A DNA stretch of 64,000 nucleotides, taken from assembly GCA_020631735.1 (NCBI GenBank), contig CM036160.1:2836407-2900406 (forward strand). The letters are read 5' to 3'. The DNA is from Saccharum officinarum (lineage: Eukaryota; Streptophyta; Magnoliopsida; Poales; Poaceae). Numbering within the stretch: position 1 is the stretch's first letter; each line of letters begins with the position of its first letter. The position numbers and the translations under genes were made by a program. The notes beneath the pieces were generated by a model that searched no databases, was not told the DNA's origin, and was given only the letters and a program-made list of their open reading frames with translations. Below, in pieces: positions 11,691 to 23,452 of the stretch.

Positions 11691-12180
11691 ATATGTTACC
11701 ATATCACGACGGTCGTTGCTAAATTATATGAAAGTTTCGCATGCTGTGTGTGAAATTCGTGTGCCTGACAACGGAGGTTGGTGCTGGTCACGGATGGGTT
11801 CACGATGCCGAGACTGGTTTGACCAGACGGGATGGAGATGCAATGCAGCGAAAGACGAAAAGAGAGAGGGGGGGAGCGCCCGCCCGCCCGTCTCTTCGTC
11901 TCTCGCCGCCGGGAAAATAATGCGCGGTTCAGATTTGGACCGGGTCGCCCGCTGACCGACCGCCGGGAAAATAATGTGCGATGTAACGTCGTCGGCGAGC
12001 ATCCCAAATTCCCAACGACGATAGCTGGTTCTGGGGTGAGATGATGTTGCGCCTGCAGCTCGTACCCGGCGCTAATGACCAAATATATGTTTTATGATAA
12101 ATTACCATTGGTAGTTTTGATTTTTAAACGTTGCTCCTTTCTTATGTGATATGACATGCTTCTCCAAGTTTTTTTTTCAT
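11691..12180. other. GC-rich stretch without a recognised gene
   Basis: Overlapping short ORFs on both strands (11696-12082) are low-complexity Arg/Pro/Ser translations of GC-rich DNA. The phrase cgccgggaaaataatg occurs twice (about 11908 and 11963), about 55 bases apart. No conserved protein is recognisable. Confidence 0.45.
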
Positions 12181-12600
12181 CCCTTTTCTCCTTAGACATT
12201 GCTGGCCATCGGACCCTATCCCTTTCCATCTGCGTTCTCTAACATCGCCTCATAGAAGACATGAATTCGTATGTTCATGTACTATTGATATCAGTATTAA
12301 AAAATATATACAATGATATTTTTTTTACCTGCATCGGTGGTGCTAATCTGGTCTTCCCATGATGCATGAGAATTATTATCTTCCATTTGATTCGATTAAC
12401 CTGTAATAGCCTGGAAACCAAAGTGCTATTGTTAAGTTTATCTAGGATGTATAAGAGAAGTTAAAAAGAAAGATAAACATATATTTAGCAAAATATATAT
12501 GTTTCCATTCGTGCTCTTGGAGTTAAATAATCTGATGCGTAGACGCCTCTGACGCGGGATGTTGATGTATGGTCCCGTATGTCTGTACCGGCTCTTGGAA
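12181..12600 (+). repeat. Host-like repeated unit, copy (ii), first part
   Basis: Matches 10010-10640 in order: the ccttagacattgctggcc phrase, the tgatatcagtattaaaaa phrase (without the LINE tail), the catcggtggtg phrase, and the gtaccggctcttg phrase. It stops at 12600, exactly where the Helitron-like element begins with TC. The unit resumes at 15515. Confidence 0.6.
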
Positions 12601-12779
12601 TCTTATCTTATCTTACTGTTACTAATTAGAGGCCCCAATAGAGATACCATGTTAATTCTCACCAGACACGTTAGAAAAAAAATAAATCCAAGAAATTCTC
12701 ACAATAATCAGAAACATCTGGCTTTTGATTTAGTAGTCTCCAATCATCATAACCAATAATAGCCATTAGATCTACTGTA

Positions 12780-13190
12780 GTTTATTAAAAATTACACACC
12801 ACTGCCATTACAAAAAATACATAAAGTAACCTCCTAATTTTGCAGGTAAATTACCCATCTCGGTCATTACAAAAGATAATTTAAAATAACAATAAATCAT
12901 CCACATCTTTCATTAAAAAATAATTCAAAATAACCCTCTAAATTGGTATCTAAATTACCCATCTCGGCTATTATGAAACATAATTTAAAATACCCCATAA
13001 CATTGCATCAAAATTATCTAGCTTCGTCATTATGAAAGATACTCTAAAATAATCCTCTAATTTTGTATCTAAATTACTCACATGTATCATTATGAAAGAT
13101 AATGCAAAATAATATTCTAAGTTTGCATTTAACCTATCAATATATGTCGTTGTACAAGATAATATAAGGTATTACCTTTATATTTTTATA
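12780..13190 (+). repeat. Degenerate tandem repeat of about 65 bp in the Helitron-like element
   Basis: A unit with attacccatctcggtcattatgaaagat followed by aatttaaaataacc recurs about six times with drift. The mirror copy lies at about 28480-29110 on the other strand. AT-rich and noncoding. Confidence 0.6.
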
Positions 13191-15301
13191 CACCTTAGCC
13201 ATTATAAAAATAAACAAAAATCTCTAAAATCTACATGTAAATAGTAATATATATTAGTACAAAAAATAAATCAACATTCGTAAAGTACGATACATATATA
13301 TTTCTAAATTACATATTTCTATAATCATGAAATAAAATAATAAACCTATGTTTCATCATGTATATCAAATAAACATGTATATATTAGGATAAATAATTAT
13401 TTTAACAACTTATGAAACATGAAAAATGTTCATTTAATAAACCACGCAGCAAAAACACTTTATCTTAACACTCTATGATAATAAATTTCATCAGTTATTA
13501 TTTTAAATAAGTTTATACTTTTTTACTAAAACATTGTGTCATATAAATATTATTAATTTAATTTTATGCACTCTATGATATATAAATAATACTAGGCATT
13601 TATAATCCTATGATATAACAAATTCAACATGTTTGGTGTCGAGATGCAAACTGGATTTCAACTTATGTGGAAAACAATACTACTAGGAACCAGACTCTTT
13701 TTAATTAAAAATATTTTTTGAATAAAAGGTAAATAATACTATAACATGTGAAAAATTGCAACAATTTGATTAAAAGTTAAAAGATAAACTATAGATTTAT
13801 GAATTCACAAAAAGTGTTGTATCAAGAGTTTATATATCTTAAGACTAGATTTCGGCTGCATGCATATCATACTAGAAATCCTAACAAGAGGTCCCCACTA
13901 GAGCTTGCATGTTAATCCTCAAAAGACTTGATAGGAAAGCAAAAGACAGATTCTAGAAATTTTTATAAAAAACAGAAACATTTTACCATCAATTAGGTAT
14001 AACCTAATCACCACTGATAATAATAATATATATTGGGTCTATTCTATTTTCTAAATACTTATCCACTTCTGTTATTGTGTAAAATAATATAAACTAACTT
14101 TGCTATTGTGTAAAACAATATAAACTAACTCATGACTCTAATTATATTAACCACATATGTCATTAAGAAATATGATCTAAAGTAGACCTAAATTTGAATT
14201 TAATTACCGACGTCCTCTTATTATGATCTATAACTTACATAACTCAATTTTCATCTCATCATTAGAAAAATAAATACTCCTCAAATCTATATCTTCATTA
14301 TCAACATCTCCTATTACAAAAGTTTTGTTTAGATAATGAATAGAGCATTGATAGGTTTCTACATTACCCCTCCTTTATCAGTATTAATATACTAAGATTT
14401 AATTAAAGTAAATATAAGCATCGTGCCAACATGATTGAGCAATAAAATATATATGTTATATTTCATCACATAAAAAATATTTTCTTAACAACTCACACAC
14501 TAATGATGCTACTAGATTATTTAAAACCATATTAGTAGCCACAACACTGATTTGTATAGATTGTTACTTCAGATATATTTATGAATTTTAACTAAAATGT
14601 TTGACATATCTATATTTATAGTATAACCATAATTATGACAGAAGAATTCAATCATCTTAAGAAGTGTGGGAGACCACTAGTAGCTATATTTTTCTAGCCC
14701 TTTAAGAATACTTTAGAGTAAAAATTCAATCACTATAACATTTAAATATTAAAATTTTGTTGAGACTACACCTGTCCGAGATCTCACTTCAAGCTCTATG
14801 ACTTATCTTAAGTGATATGGTGCACCTAAATAATGGCTTATGCTATTATAGTACTTAAGAACATACTGTATGACCTAAAATCCTTATTTTTAAAAAGTGC
14901 AAAAGTGAAACTTAATGAAAGATACAATAAGCACAATAGTTTTAACTTAACTTTAGGAGAGAGAAAAATCCATGGCAGTCACTAACAATAAAATTAAAAA
15001 AACAAAATTTAGATTTATGACTTCATAATATACATGATGCAACAAGAGCCACCATGATTAATGGTAAGGTGTCGAAGTAATTGCATAATAAAAATATATA
15101 GAGGTGCCACGCGAAGGAAAAATACGAATATGGATAAAAAAATATATGGATTAGTTCCCGAAAAAATAGTAATTAACAATTTTATGATACCTAGATATAG
15201 ACTACGGAGTATCTATTATGTCTTTTATGCTAAAAAAATAAACAAAGAGAAAAACATAAGATTTAATATAAGTAATTCTTTATTAGTTTGATGTACATTT
15301 A

Positions 15302-15443
15302 CTCCTCCCATTCCATATTGTAAGACGTTTTGAGTCTTTAAATAAATAGTTTTTGCTATATATATAGATGTACTGTCTAAATATATAATAAAAACAATAT
15401 ATTCAGAAAAATCAAAATATCTTATAATTTAGAATGAAAGGAT
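15302..15443. mobile_element. Stowaway-like MITE
   Basis: Ends ctcctcccattcc and (reverse) agaatgaaaggat are near the Stowaway inverted repeat and are flanked by TA on both sides (15300-15301, 15444-15445). About 142 bp, AT-rich, no gene. A truncated relative stands at the matching place in the right Helitron-like copy (about 26515-26565), so it was present before the two copies separated. Confidence 0.65.
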
Positions 15444-15514
15444 TATTAAACAATACCTAACATTTATATCTTCAAAATTTCTAGCCCGTGGGAGAGCACG
15501 AGTTAATGGGCTAG

Positions 15515-15649
15515 TTAATAAATAATCTAAATACCGGACGCCGGAGACGCCTCGATGATTAAGGCACTAGAAAAGCACGTGTGAACAACAGCAACAAAGC
15601 CTTATAGCAACGAACATCATCGAATAACTTTTGACACGGCCGTTGAAAC
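15515..15649 (+). repeat. Host-like repeated unit, copy (ii), middle part
   Basis: Contains ataccggacgccggagacg and cctcgatgattaag, which match copy (iii) at about 29775-29810, and an acatcatcgaataac phrase that matches copy (i) at about 10600. It ends with gaaac (15645-15649), the target duplication of the copia element that follows. Confidence 0.6.
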
Positions 15650-15765
15650 TGTTGGATTGTAAACATGTCCCAGCCCATGGGCCTGCCATAGTTGGCTCCC
15701 CATCCGGTCTATATGTACACAACTATCACCGTTGAGGAATACATCGTGCATTACTCTAACTATCA
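15650..15765 (+). repeat. 5' LTR of element D
   Basis: 116 bp, tgttgg...tatca, one difference from the 3' LTR. Short ORFs that begin here are not genes. Confidence 0.9.
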
Positions 15766-15777
15766 TGGTATCAGGAG
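15766..15777 (+). promoter_or_regulatory. Primer binding site of element D
   Basis: tggtatcagg directly after the 5' LTR; complementary to the 3' end of initiator tRNA-Met as in most plant copia elements. Confidence 0.8.
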
Positions 15778-16198
15778 ATGGTACGGTCCCGTAACCTATC
15801 GCTTCCGCAATCCTAGCCGCGCCGCTGGTCTTCCCGATCGCCGCGACCTCCTAACCCGCGCCGCCGGTCTTCCAGATCGCCGCGAACCCGCCGATCCTCA
15901 CGATCGCGCGGTTCCTCCTACCACCGTCGCTGAGTAACTCCACTCGCCGGCTTCCCCTGACACCCCTGCAGCGCCGCACAACGCGCGCGAAGCCTCGGGA
16001 TCACGCGTCGACGCTACGACGTCCACTTCGATCGCGACTCGCCCGGAGTGATCGCGGTGGAGTACGTCTACACTAGCAGGCTGGTGATCCGCCAGGTGCT
16101 GTACGTCTACGTGATCCGGCCGCCAGGTGCTGTACGTCTACACCACGTCTATGCCAGGCTTTTGTACATCTACACCAGGCCGCCGTCGCCAGGACCCG

Positions 16199-16897
16199 AT
16201 GGCCGGTGAAGACTCGGAGGCTTCCGCCGCCGCTGCCGCCGCCGCCGCGAAGAAGCAGCGCGAGGATGCGGAGGCCCTCGACAAGCTCCTCACCACCCAG
16301 GAGACGGCCAACGCCGCCCTTCACGCCGCGGCGCTCGACAAGACGGCCAACAACTACGGCCGGTGGCAGTCGCTGTTCTTGGTCGTCCTCGACAAGTACA
16401 ACCTGAAGGGCCACGTCCTCACCGACACCTCCTACCCCGACCGCCCGGCGTGGGCGACCATGGACTGCTGCGTCATGACGTGGATCTACTCCACCGTGTC
16501 CGACGATCTCCAGCAGTCGCTGACGATCCGCGACCCCTCCGCTCGCCAGGCCTGGCTCTACCTTGAGGATGAGTTCCTCGGCCAGCGTGAGTCTCACGCC
16601 CTGCTATTGGAGGCCGAGTTCTGCTCCTTCAAGCAGGGGGATCTCTCCATCACGGACTACTGCCGGCGCCTCGAGACGATGGTGGCCTCTCTCAAGGAAT
16701 TCGGCGATCCGATCGGCGACCGGCAGCTCGTGCTCACCCTCCTCCGCGGCCTCAACGAAAAATATCGGCACATGGTGTCGAATTTGAAGATGCAGTGCCC
16801 CTTCCCCATGTTCCCCGAGGCGCGCATGCTGCTGCTCCTCGAGGAAATCGACGTCAACGACGTCCATGGCAACACGCCCTCGGCATCGAACACGTAG
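16199..16897 (+). pseudogene. Element D gag
   Basis: Start taken at the ATG at 16199 (MAGEDSEAS), the first methionine after a poor leader. An Ala/Lys-rich N-terminus is followed by the copia Gag core: NNYGRWQSLFLVVLDKY, AWLYLEDEF, and LLRGLNEKYRHMVSNLK near residue 200. A TAG at 16895-16897 ends the frame, but the same frame stays open after it into the Gly/Arg-rich Gag tail and protease, so the TAG looks like a nonsense change inside one gag-pol frame. No zinc knuckle is seen; the tail at about 16965-17035 is rich in Gly, Arg and Asn. Confidence 0.75.
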
Positions 16898-18269
16898 GCG
16901 CTCCTCGTGGCAAAACCACCGCCGCCCCGTCCCACTGCCCCCACTGGACCAGGCGGGTCTGGTGGCGCCCCCTCGGGCGGTGGCCGCAACCGCCGCCGTG
17001 GCCGCAGCGGCAACGGCGACAAACCCGGTGCCCAAGCCGCTGGACAGACCACACGGCCAGTGCTACCCTCCGGACCGAACCCCTGGTCCGGCATGGTGCA
17101 GCTCTGGCCTTATGGCTTCGCTGGCATCCCCAATGCCATGCCGCGCCCTCAGTTCGGCACGTTCGATCAGCCCCAGCCAGCTCTCCACATGGCGCCCTAC
17201 CACGGGGGCTACTACCAGCAGATGCTGCCCCCTGGTTATGGCTCTGTGGCGCCTGGCGGGTCTGGTGCCTCCTCCTCAGGTGCATCCTCCATCGGCAGGA
17301 CCCCCTCGTACGCCGCTTGGAACCCGATGGCAGGCGGCTCCTTTGATCAGGCGTCCCTCATCAACAACTTCAACACGATGACCCTGACGCCGCCGCCGAA
17401 CACCACCGAGTGGTATGCTGACTCTGGTGCCGGTTCTCACATGACCGCTCACTCTGGTATTCTTTCATCCTCTCGCTCACCCTCCTCGTCAGATCCTTCC
17501 TCAATTATCGTCGGTAATGGAGCCCTTTTGCCTATTACCTCCACTGGTTCATACTCGTTTCCTACACCGCATCGTCCTCTTGTTCTAAATAATGTTCTAG
17601 TGTCCCCCAGCATTATTAAGAACTTGATTTCCGTTCGTCGGTTTACCACTGATAACAACTGTTCTATCGAGTTTGACCCTTTTGGCCTTTCTGTGAAGGA
17701 CCTACAGACGCGGAGCGTGATCGCCAGATGCAATAGCACAGGCGATTTATACCCGTTCTTTCCGACTACCAGCAGCAGCAGCACACCTGTCCTCACCGCC
17801 ACCCCTACATCCACCTTGTGGCATCGTCGTCTCGGTCATCTTGGCTCCGAAGCATTGTCTAAGCTCATTAGCACCCAGGCTATTTCATGTAATAAACCAC
17901 AACATGAACACATATGTCATGCTTGTCAGTTAGGGCGCCATGTTCGCCTCCCTTTTCAGTTGTCTAGCTCTCGTGCTATCAAAATATTCGATTTAATACA
18001 TTGTGATCTTTGGACATCTCCTGTTGTTAGCGTGTCCGGTTACAAATATTATCTCATAATTATTGATGATTTTTCTCATTATGCTTGGACATTTCCGCTT
18101 CGCCTTAAATCCAATACTTTTGCCACCATCACTAACTTTTTCTCCTACGTGCGTACACAGTTTGGCAGCCTAGTGAAAGCCGTCCAGTGCGACAACGACC
18201 GTGAGTTTGACAACTCTTCGGCCCGCACGTTCTTCCTCTCTCATGGCGTCATCCTTCGCATGTCATGCC

Positions 18270-21200
18270 TGTAACACCCTGGTGTTAGTTAGCCTCATAA
18301 TGCATTCATAATGCATGATCATGGCATGACATTACCATAAGCATCGTCATTTCATGTGCATCCTTGCTTGAAACATGACCTTGCAATATTGTGGTTTCTA
18401 TGTGCTTCCTTTATGTGTTGCTAGGGTTTTGTATAGATAACATATGTGATGCTATTGTGTGACTTGGGGGCTTGAAAACATCTTTGATATGTTAGTGGAG
18501 CAAAATGAGCTAGGGTTTATATTCATGTTTTGACCAAAATCCAATTTGACTAGGTTTGACCTCAGTTTGACCATAGCACAGATCTGCTTTGACCGATTTA
18601 AAAGTGGTATCTAGAGGTCTTGCATGGTTGTGCAACCTTTACCAAAGTTGTAGCCAATTTATCAAGGAACAAGAGTCTCAATATGACCATCTCATGAAAA
18701 TGGACAAAACATCCTCAAACAGGGCCCACAAGTCAGGTTTCCATGTTGTTTCAACACTTAGCAAATTTTCTAAGTCAAAAATGTGACATTTCAGTTTCAT
18801 GTGCCCACCTTTGGAGCATTGTAAATCTCAAACTATGCTGAACCAGCTCTAACCCATATTGACACTTTTGTAGCACTCACTTAGCTCTACAATATTATCA
18901 ATAACACCATCACCTAGTTCTCAATGGTTTAGGATCTAGAGTGCTTTGAAAATCATGTTTCAGTCGGGTGGGTTGACTGAATCTCGGTTTCAGTTTCAAG
19001 GTGCCTCCCTTTGGGACCTTTTATCTTCCAATCCAGACCGAACTAGCTCAAGTCCATATTGACAAAATTGGAGATCTCATGTAGGTCTACAAGTTTGCTA
19101 ATATAACCTATCGCTAAATCAAGCTGGTTTAGGAGTTGTTAGGGGGCAAAGTCGTGCTGTGAGTCATCGCGTTTGACTGAATCGGGAAAACGGTTTCAGT
19201 TTCGTCAGAGTTCAGAAGCTCGAATTGAGTTCGATCGTGGCCGGCACCTCGCAGGAAGCTCGTGCCGCGTGGCCAACACGCGTCGACGCCGCACCTTACT
19301 CATCTACACGAGATCGCCACGCCGCCTAGAGGCCCCAGCTCACTCGCATTCGCGCTCCACCTCTCCTACCTCGCTCTGCTCTGGCGACATCGCCGCCGTG
19401 AGCTCATCGCGCCTAGCTCCGCCACCGCAGTGCTGCAGCGAAATTCCTCTCGTATAGCACCTCGCCACCACTCTAGCCCCCTCTAGCGCCATTGGTGGAG
19501 TGATTCGACAACCACCGTGGTCGAATTTTGAGTTCGCCGCCACCGCACCCCTCCGGACTTCACCGGAGTAGCTCCGCCTCCGTGGCCAGTCCAACATGGA
19601 GCTTCTCTGAGCCGTGCTCGCCTTGTCCTCCCGCCAGCATGCCCTGTGAAACATGGAGAACCCACCGGTGCCACCTCTACTGCAGTAGGTATGCCGGAAC
19701 GGCTCCAACCGTGAGCGTGCTCCGCCATGGCCGGCGAGCCCTTTCTCTCTCTGTGTTCGCTCATCCTTTCTCCCTTCTTGCTAGCGCGTCGGGTGTCCTA
19801 GGTCTAGGTTTTCTCTCCTGCATGATGTCACCGCCAATCATGCCCTTGTTTTCGAGGAACACCATTGCGCTGGAGACCTCGTCGTCGCCGCCATGTTGGC
19901 TTGCACGCGACCAGGTCCGTCTGGCCTCTCCCTTGCCCCCAACTTCCACCTAGACCTCTCCGTCGTGTCACCAGGAAGCTAAAGCGCTCCTCGGGGGAGC
20001 TTGCGTTGCGTGGGGGTGGTCGGCGCACCACCGGACTTCCTCCGCCGCCCGCCATGGTCGGCGGCGACCCATCCGCAGTGCCTCTTATGCCCACCTGAGC
20101 ACACCAGCAGGTGCGGGAGGCCTTGAGGTGCACGTTGGTGCTACCTTCGTCGCCGGTCACCATGTCGCCGGTGAGATTTTGGCCGCCGATCCCCTCCCCT
20201 GCCGCTGTTTCTATGGCAAGCGGGCCCCAGTGTCAGCGTGACCCCTCCTCTGTCTTCCCCTCCCTGTTCCGACGTGGGCCGAATCAGCCACGGGCCGAGC
20301 TGCCCCTGCTGGGCCGGCCCGAGTGGGAGGAATGGATTAGGTTTTGTTTATTTGATTAATTTCAAATGTTTGTTTTGTACTCAAACTTTGTAAATTCATA
20401 TCTCCTATTCTAGAGGTCCAAATGAGGTGCTTTAAATTTTTGTGTGCTCTGCATAATGTCTAGTTTATTATAAAAATATAATGTGTGCCATGTTTTGTGA
20501 TGAAATAAATAGTTATTAAGTATACCTGTTATTCATGTAGAAAAAGGAGAAAATGATATCTCTTTCTGTGAAGCTCCAAATGGCATGAAATTTTTATAGT
20601 GAACTTCTCATACCATGAATAGATTATGGTTAAATTTTCATACAATTTGGATGTGATTTGGTGGAGTTATATAATTATCTTGTTTTGCTTGAATGGATCT
20701 TGTGTGAATATTCATAATTTTTCTATAGATCCAGTAAGGGTGAAACTTGGTGAGTGTTGTTCCTATGTTAGAATGATGTTAGGAAAAATATGAAATCTGT
20801 TGTTTGATACTTTTCAATAGGGTTTCCTATTTATGCTAGATATAGACATGTCATCTGTTATTTTTGATATCTCCATATCTGCTTATCAAAATAAAGTGAA
20901 ATTTTTATGGTAGCCTATGTGAAGCATTAGGTGGCTACTGTAATTTTTGTAGATTTTTATATATAGTTTTACTGTATGTTTCTTTAATCACCTAATTAAC
21001 TAAATAAATTATAAAAGAATATTAAATAATTTATTTAGAAGTTGGAACTATACTTTCTGATGTTCCTTTGGTTTGCACAACAAGTTGGTAAACTTGGTTT
21101 GGTCCAATTGTGCTTTTGAATCGTCATTAATTATTTAAGTTAGTGAATCTGCCATTTCTGGACAGATTTGCTAGTTAAGAGAATTAACCTATGTTTATGA

Positions 21201-23452
21201 TGTTTTCATGCTTGGTGATCTATAACAAAGTTGTTAAGAACTTCATGAACTAGTTGCTGGTAAATTTTGGTAGCTTTTGGACTTATAGTTTAGAAATGAC
21301 AGCTGTTCCAAGCTGGGCTCAGTTTTGGAAGTGCTCTCTGTCTTTTATAACAGATTCTGTATGTATGCTATTTTAACTTGGTAAATGATGAAATCATGCT
21401 TAGATGTTTATAAATGAAATGTAGACAATTTTATAAGCTTTCCAGAATGTCCTCTTTCAGGTCATTTGGATTTGTAGAACTCCAGTTGTGAGTTTTCTTA
21501 GCTACTGTTGATATTATGTGGTAAATACTAAATTGTTGGAATCTTGTTATGTGTGTGTTTGGTCTTAACCTTGTGGAACCTAGTGGTTTCTTAGAGGTGT
21601 TCAAACGTGTTAATACCGGAGAGGAAATTTGCACCTAATCTTGAAGTGATTTGAATAGAGCACCACATAACTTGGTTTTGTGCTTACAACGTTGCAATGT
21701 CATTGCATTCATCTTCACATCATTCATGCACGTCCATAAATCATCATGTCATTTTTGGATGCATATATGAAATTCATTGGATGCATATACATGTAATAGG
21801 TGTGCCGAGAATCGTGTTACAAGTGAAGTTCCGCTGGGCGTGGAACCCGAAGTTGAAGTCCGTTCGAGAACTGGAGGTCCAGTCCGACGAAGCCGGAGAA
21901 GACGTGGGAATCGTTCTTGAAGCCGAACCTGTGTTACCTCTTCTTTCGGTTAAGGCAAGCCCCGGAGCATTATAAGCCTCCTACTTTCAAAGCAATTATC
22001 TATCTATACATGTTATATGTATTGTTGCATTACGTGATAGGAGTTGGTTGGAAAACCTTGCTGCATTGATAACACTCCTTGTCCAGAAATTCGAACCTTG
22101 AATCCTATGTAGACAGGATCGTATCTATGCTTAGCCCTGCTAAATTAGACCGGTAGAAGTCGGGTGATTTCCTGTCACCTGCGAGATATAGGGCTTTGTC
22201 AGGTCACGGTTGGCTATATTTGCTATCGTGGAAGTGAACCATGTGTAATAAAATGAAATGAGACCGGGCGGGATGATGATAGTGAAACAACAAGGCATGG
22301 AGGTCTTGGGTGTCGATCTATCCCCGTCTGTGTCGATTAAGGACCGAGACCTGGAGCCTTCTATGTCATTTTGAACGCATGCCTGACATTTAGTTGGCCG
22401 GCCTGAGGTTGCCGACCGCGAAGCCTAGTAGCTCAACTCAGGCTGCGAAGTCGAAAAGTGAAAGTCGCCTCGGAAGGGAGCCAGAGGGTCTAAGGGCAGA
22501 TGAGTTAAAAGTCCTGAGCATCCTGGCCACTGGTATCCCGAGAACGCGGCGCTGTTCGGGCCCACCCTGAGTTGTACCAAAGGTTATCTACGGCTGCCTT
22601 TAGCGGGGTTTGCCGGGTGAGTGTCAGGAATACCCCCTCAGCTGAGTTGGAATCGATTTGAGTCGCCGTCTCTCCCGGATAGTAAGAAACTTGACTGGTT
22701 ATCTCCAGCGTAGATACACTAATTATTAATGATGGTTCAGAATTGATGATAATGATGATGATGGCCTTATTATACCTGCTATGGTTAATATTGTTTGCTC
22801 CTAATGAAGTGATTGCTCTAGTACAGGTGCTAATCTAGATGACAGGTTAATGATTATTAACTCGATGCTTAAGCATTAATGATTACTTATCTGTAATAAG
22901 CTTTTCTGCAAATGAGTCAAGCTAGCCCACCCTATAAAGCCTCGCATACTCCTTGGTGTCACCGTTGTTTCTGGTTTTTGACGGGTAAGTCTAGCTGAGT
23001 ACCTTCTCGTACTCAGGGTTTATTCCCACCTGTTGCAGGTAGCAGATTCGTACTTGTTGCTGCAAGTATTGTCTTCGCCATGTGGGCATGAAGACTAGAC
23101 CATATGGGCATGGTCTCTGTAGTATCTCTTCTGATATGCTTTTGTAGGTTGTGACTATGTACTGGCAGTAATTGACTTTAATTGGTTTCAGAAATTATGT
23201 TGCTTCCGCTAATCTTTACTTTGATTTTGTAATAAAAATATTTGTACTCCGATGTATGAGATTACTTTTGAACTGTTGTAACAAGTGTTGTGTTATGTTG
23301 AATCACTACGATCTTGGTTGCTCTCGGTTTGGTTTGAAATCCCTCGTGATTTCGTGGACTACCGGAGTTATATGGGCTCAAGTTTGAGAATTTGATCGTT
23401 TCGGCGATTGTTTTTGAACTTGTGCTCTTATAATTTGGACGGTTCCGTTACA
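18270..23452 (+). mobile_element. 5.2-kb TG...CA insertion in element D integrase, probable very long solo LTR (F)
   Basis: The copia integrase is split exactly at atgcc (18265-18269), and the word repeats at 23453-23457, so the 5-bp duplication is perfect. The insert starts TGTAAC and ends GTTACA. I see no terminal direct repeat inside and no gag, RT or integrase, so it is not a full LTR element; a solo LTR fits. Layout: AT-rich 5' part, a GC-rich block (about 19170-20330) with short Arg/Pro/Ser ORFs, AT-rich middle, and a conserved 3' part with tactcagggttt and cctgttgcaggta (about 23010-23040). A related fragment lies reversed at 50428-52436. Large LTRs of this kind are recalled from gypsy chromoviruses (Tekay/Del type), unproven here. 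Confidence 0.75.

Larger units (their letters stand above)
12601..15514 (+). mobile_element. Non-autonomous Helitron-like element, left copy
   Basis: Starts TCTTATC after a host A (12600) and ends in hairpin cccgtg...gcacgag, a short spacer and CTAG (15511-15514), before a host T. These fit plant Helitron ends as recalled. It is 2914 bp, AT-rich and without Rep/helicase or any other gene; the 76-codon ORF at 15061 lies in AT-rich repeats. A homologous element of 2898 bp lies in reverse orientation at 26406-29303. Inside are degenerate repeats of about 65 bases and a second start-like block near 13890. Alternative: the two arms are the inverted repeat of one large unknown element. Confidence 0.55.

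Noticed and set aside
11696..12082. 128-codon ORF on the minus strand
   Set aside because: Overlapping ORFs in other frames, low complexity, no domain; treated as GC-rich noncoding sequence.
19173..20359. Cluster of 70-140 codon ORFs inside insertion F
   Set aside because: They overlap on both strands, follow base composition and show no recognisable domain.
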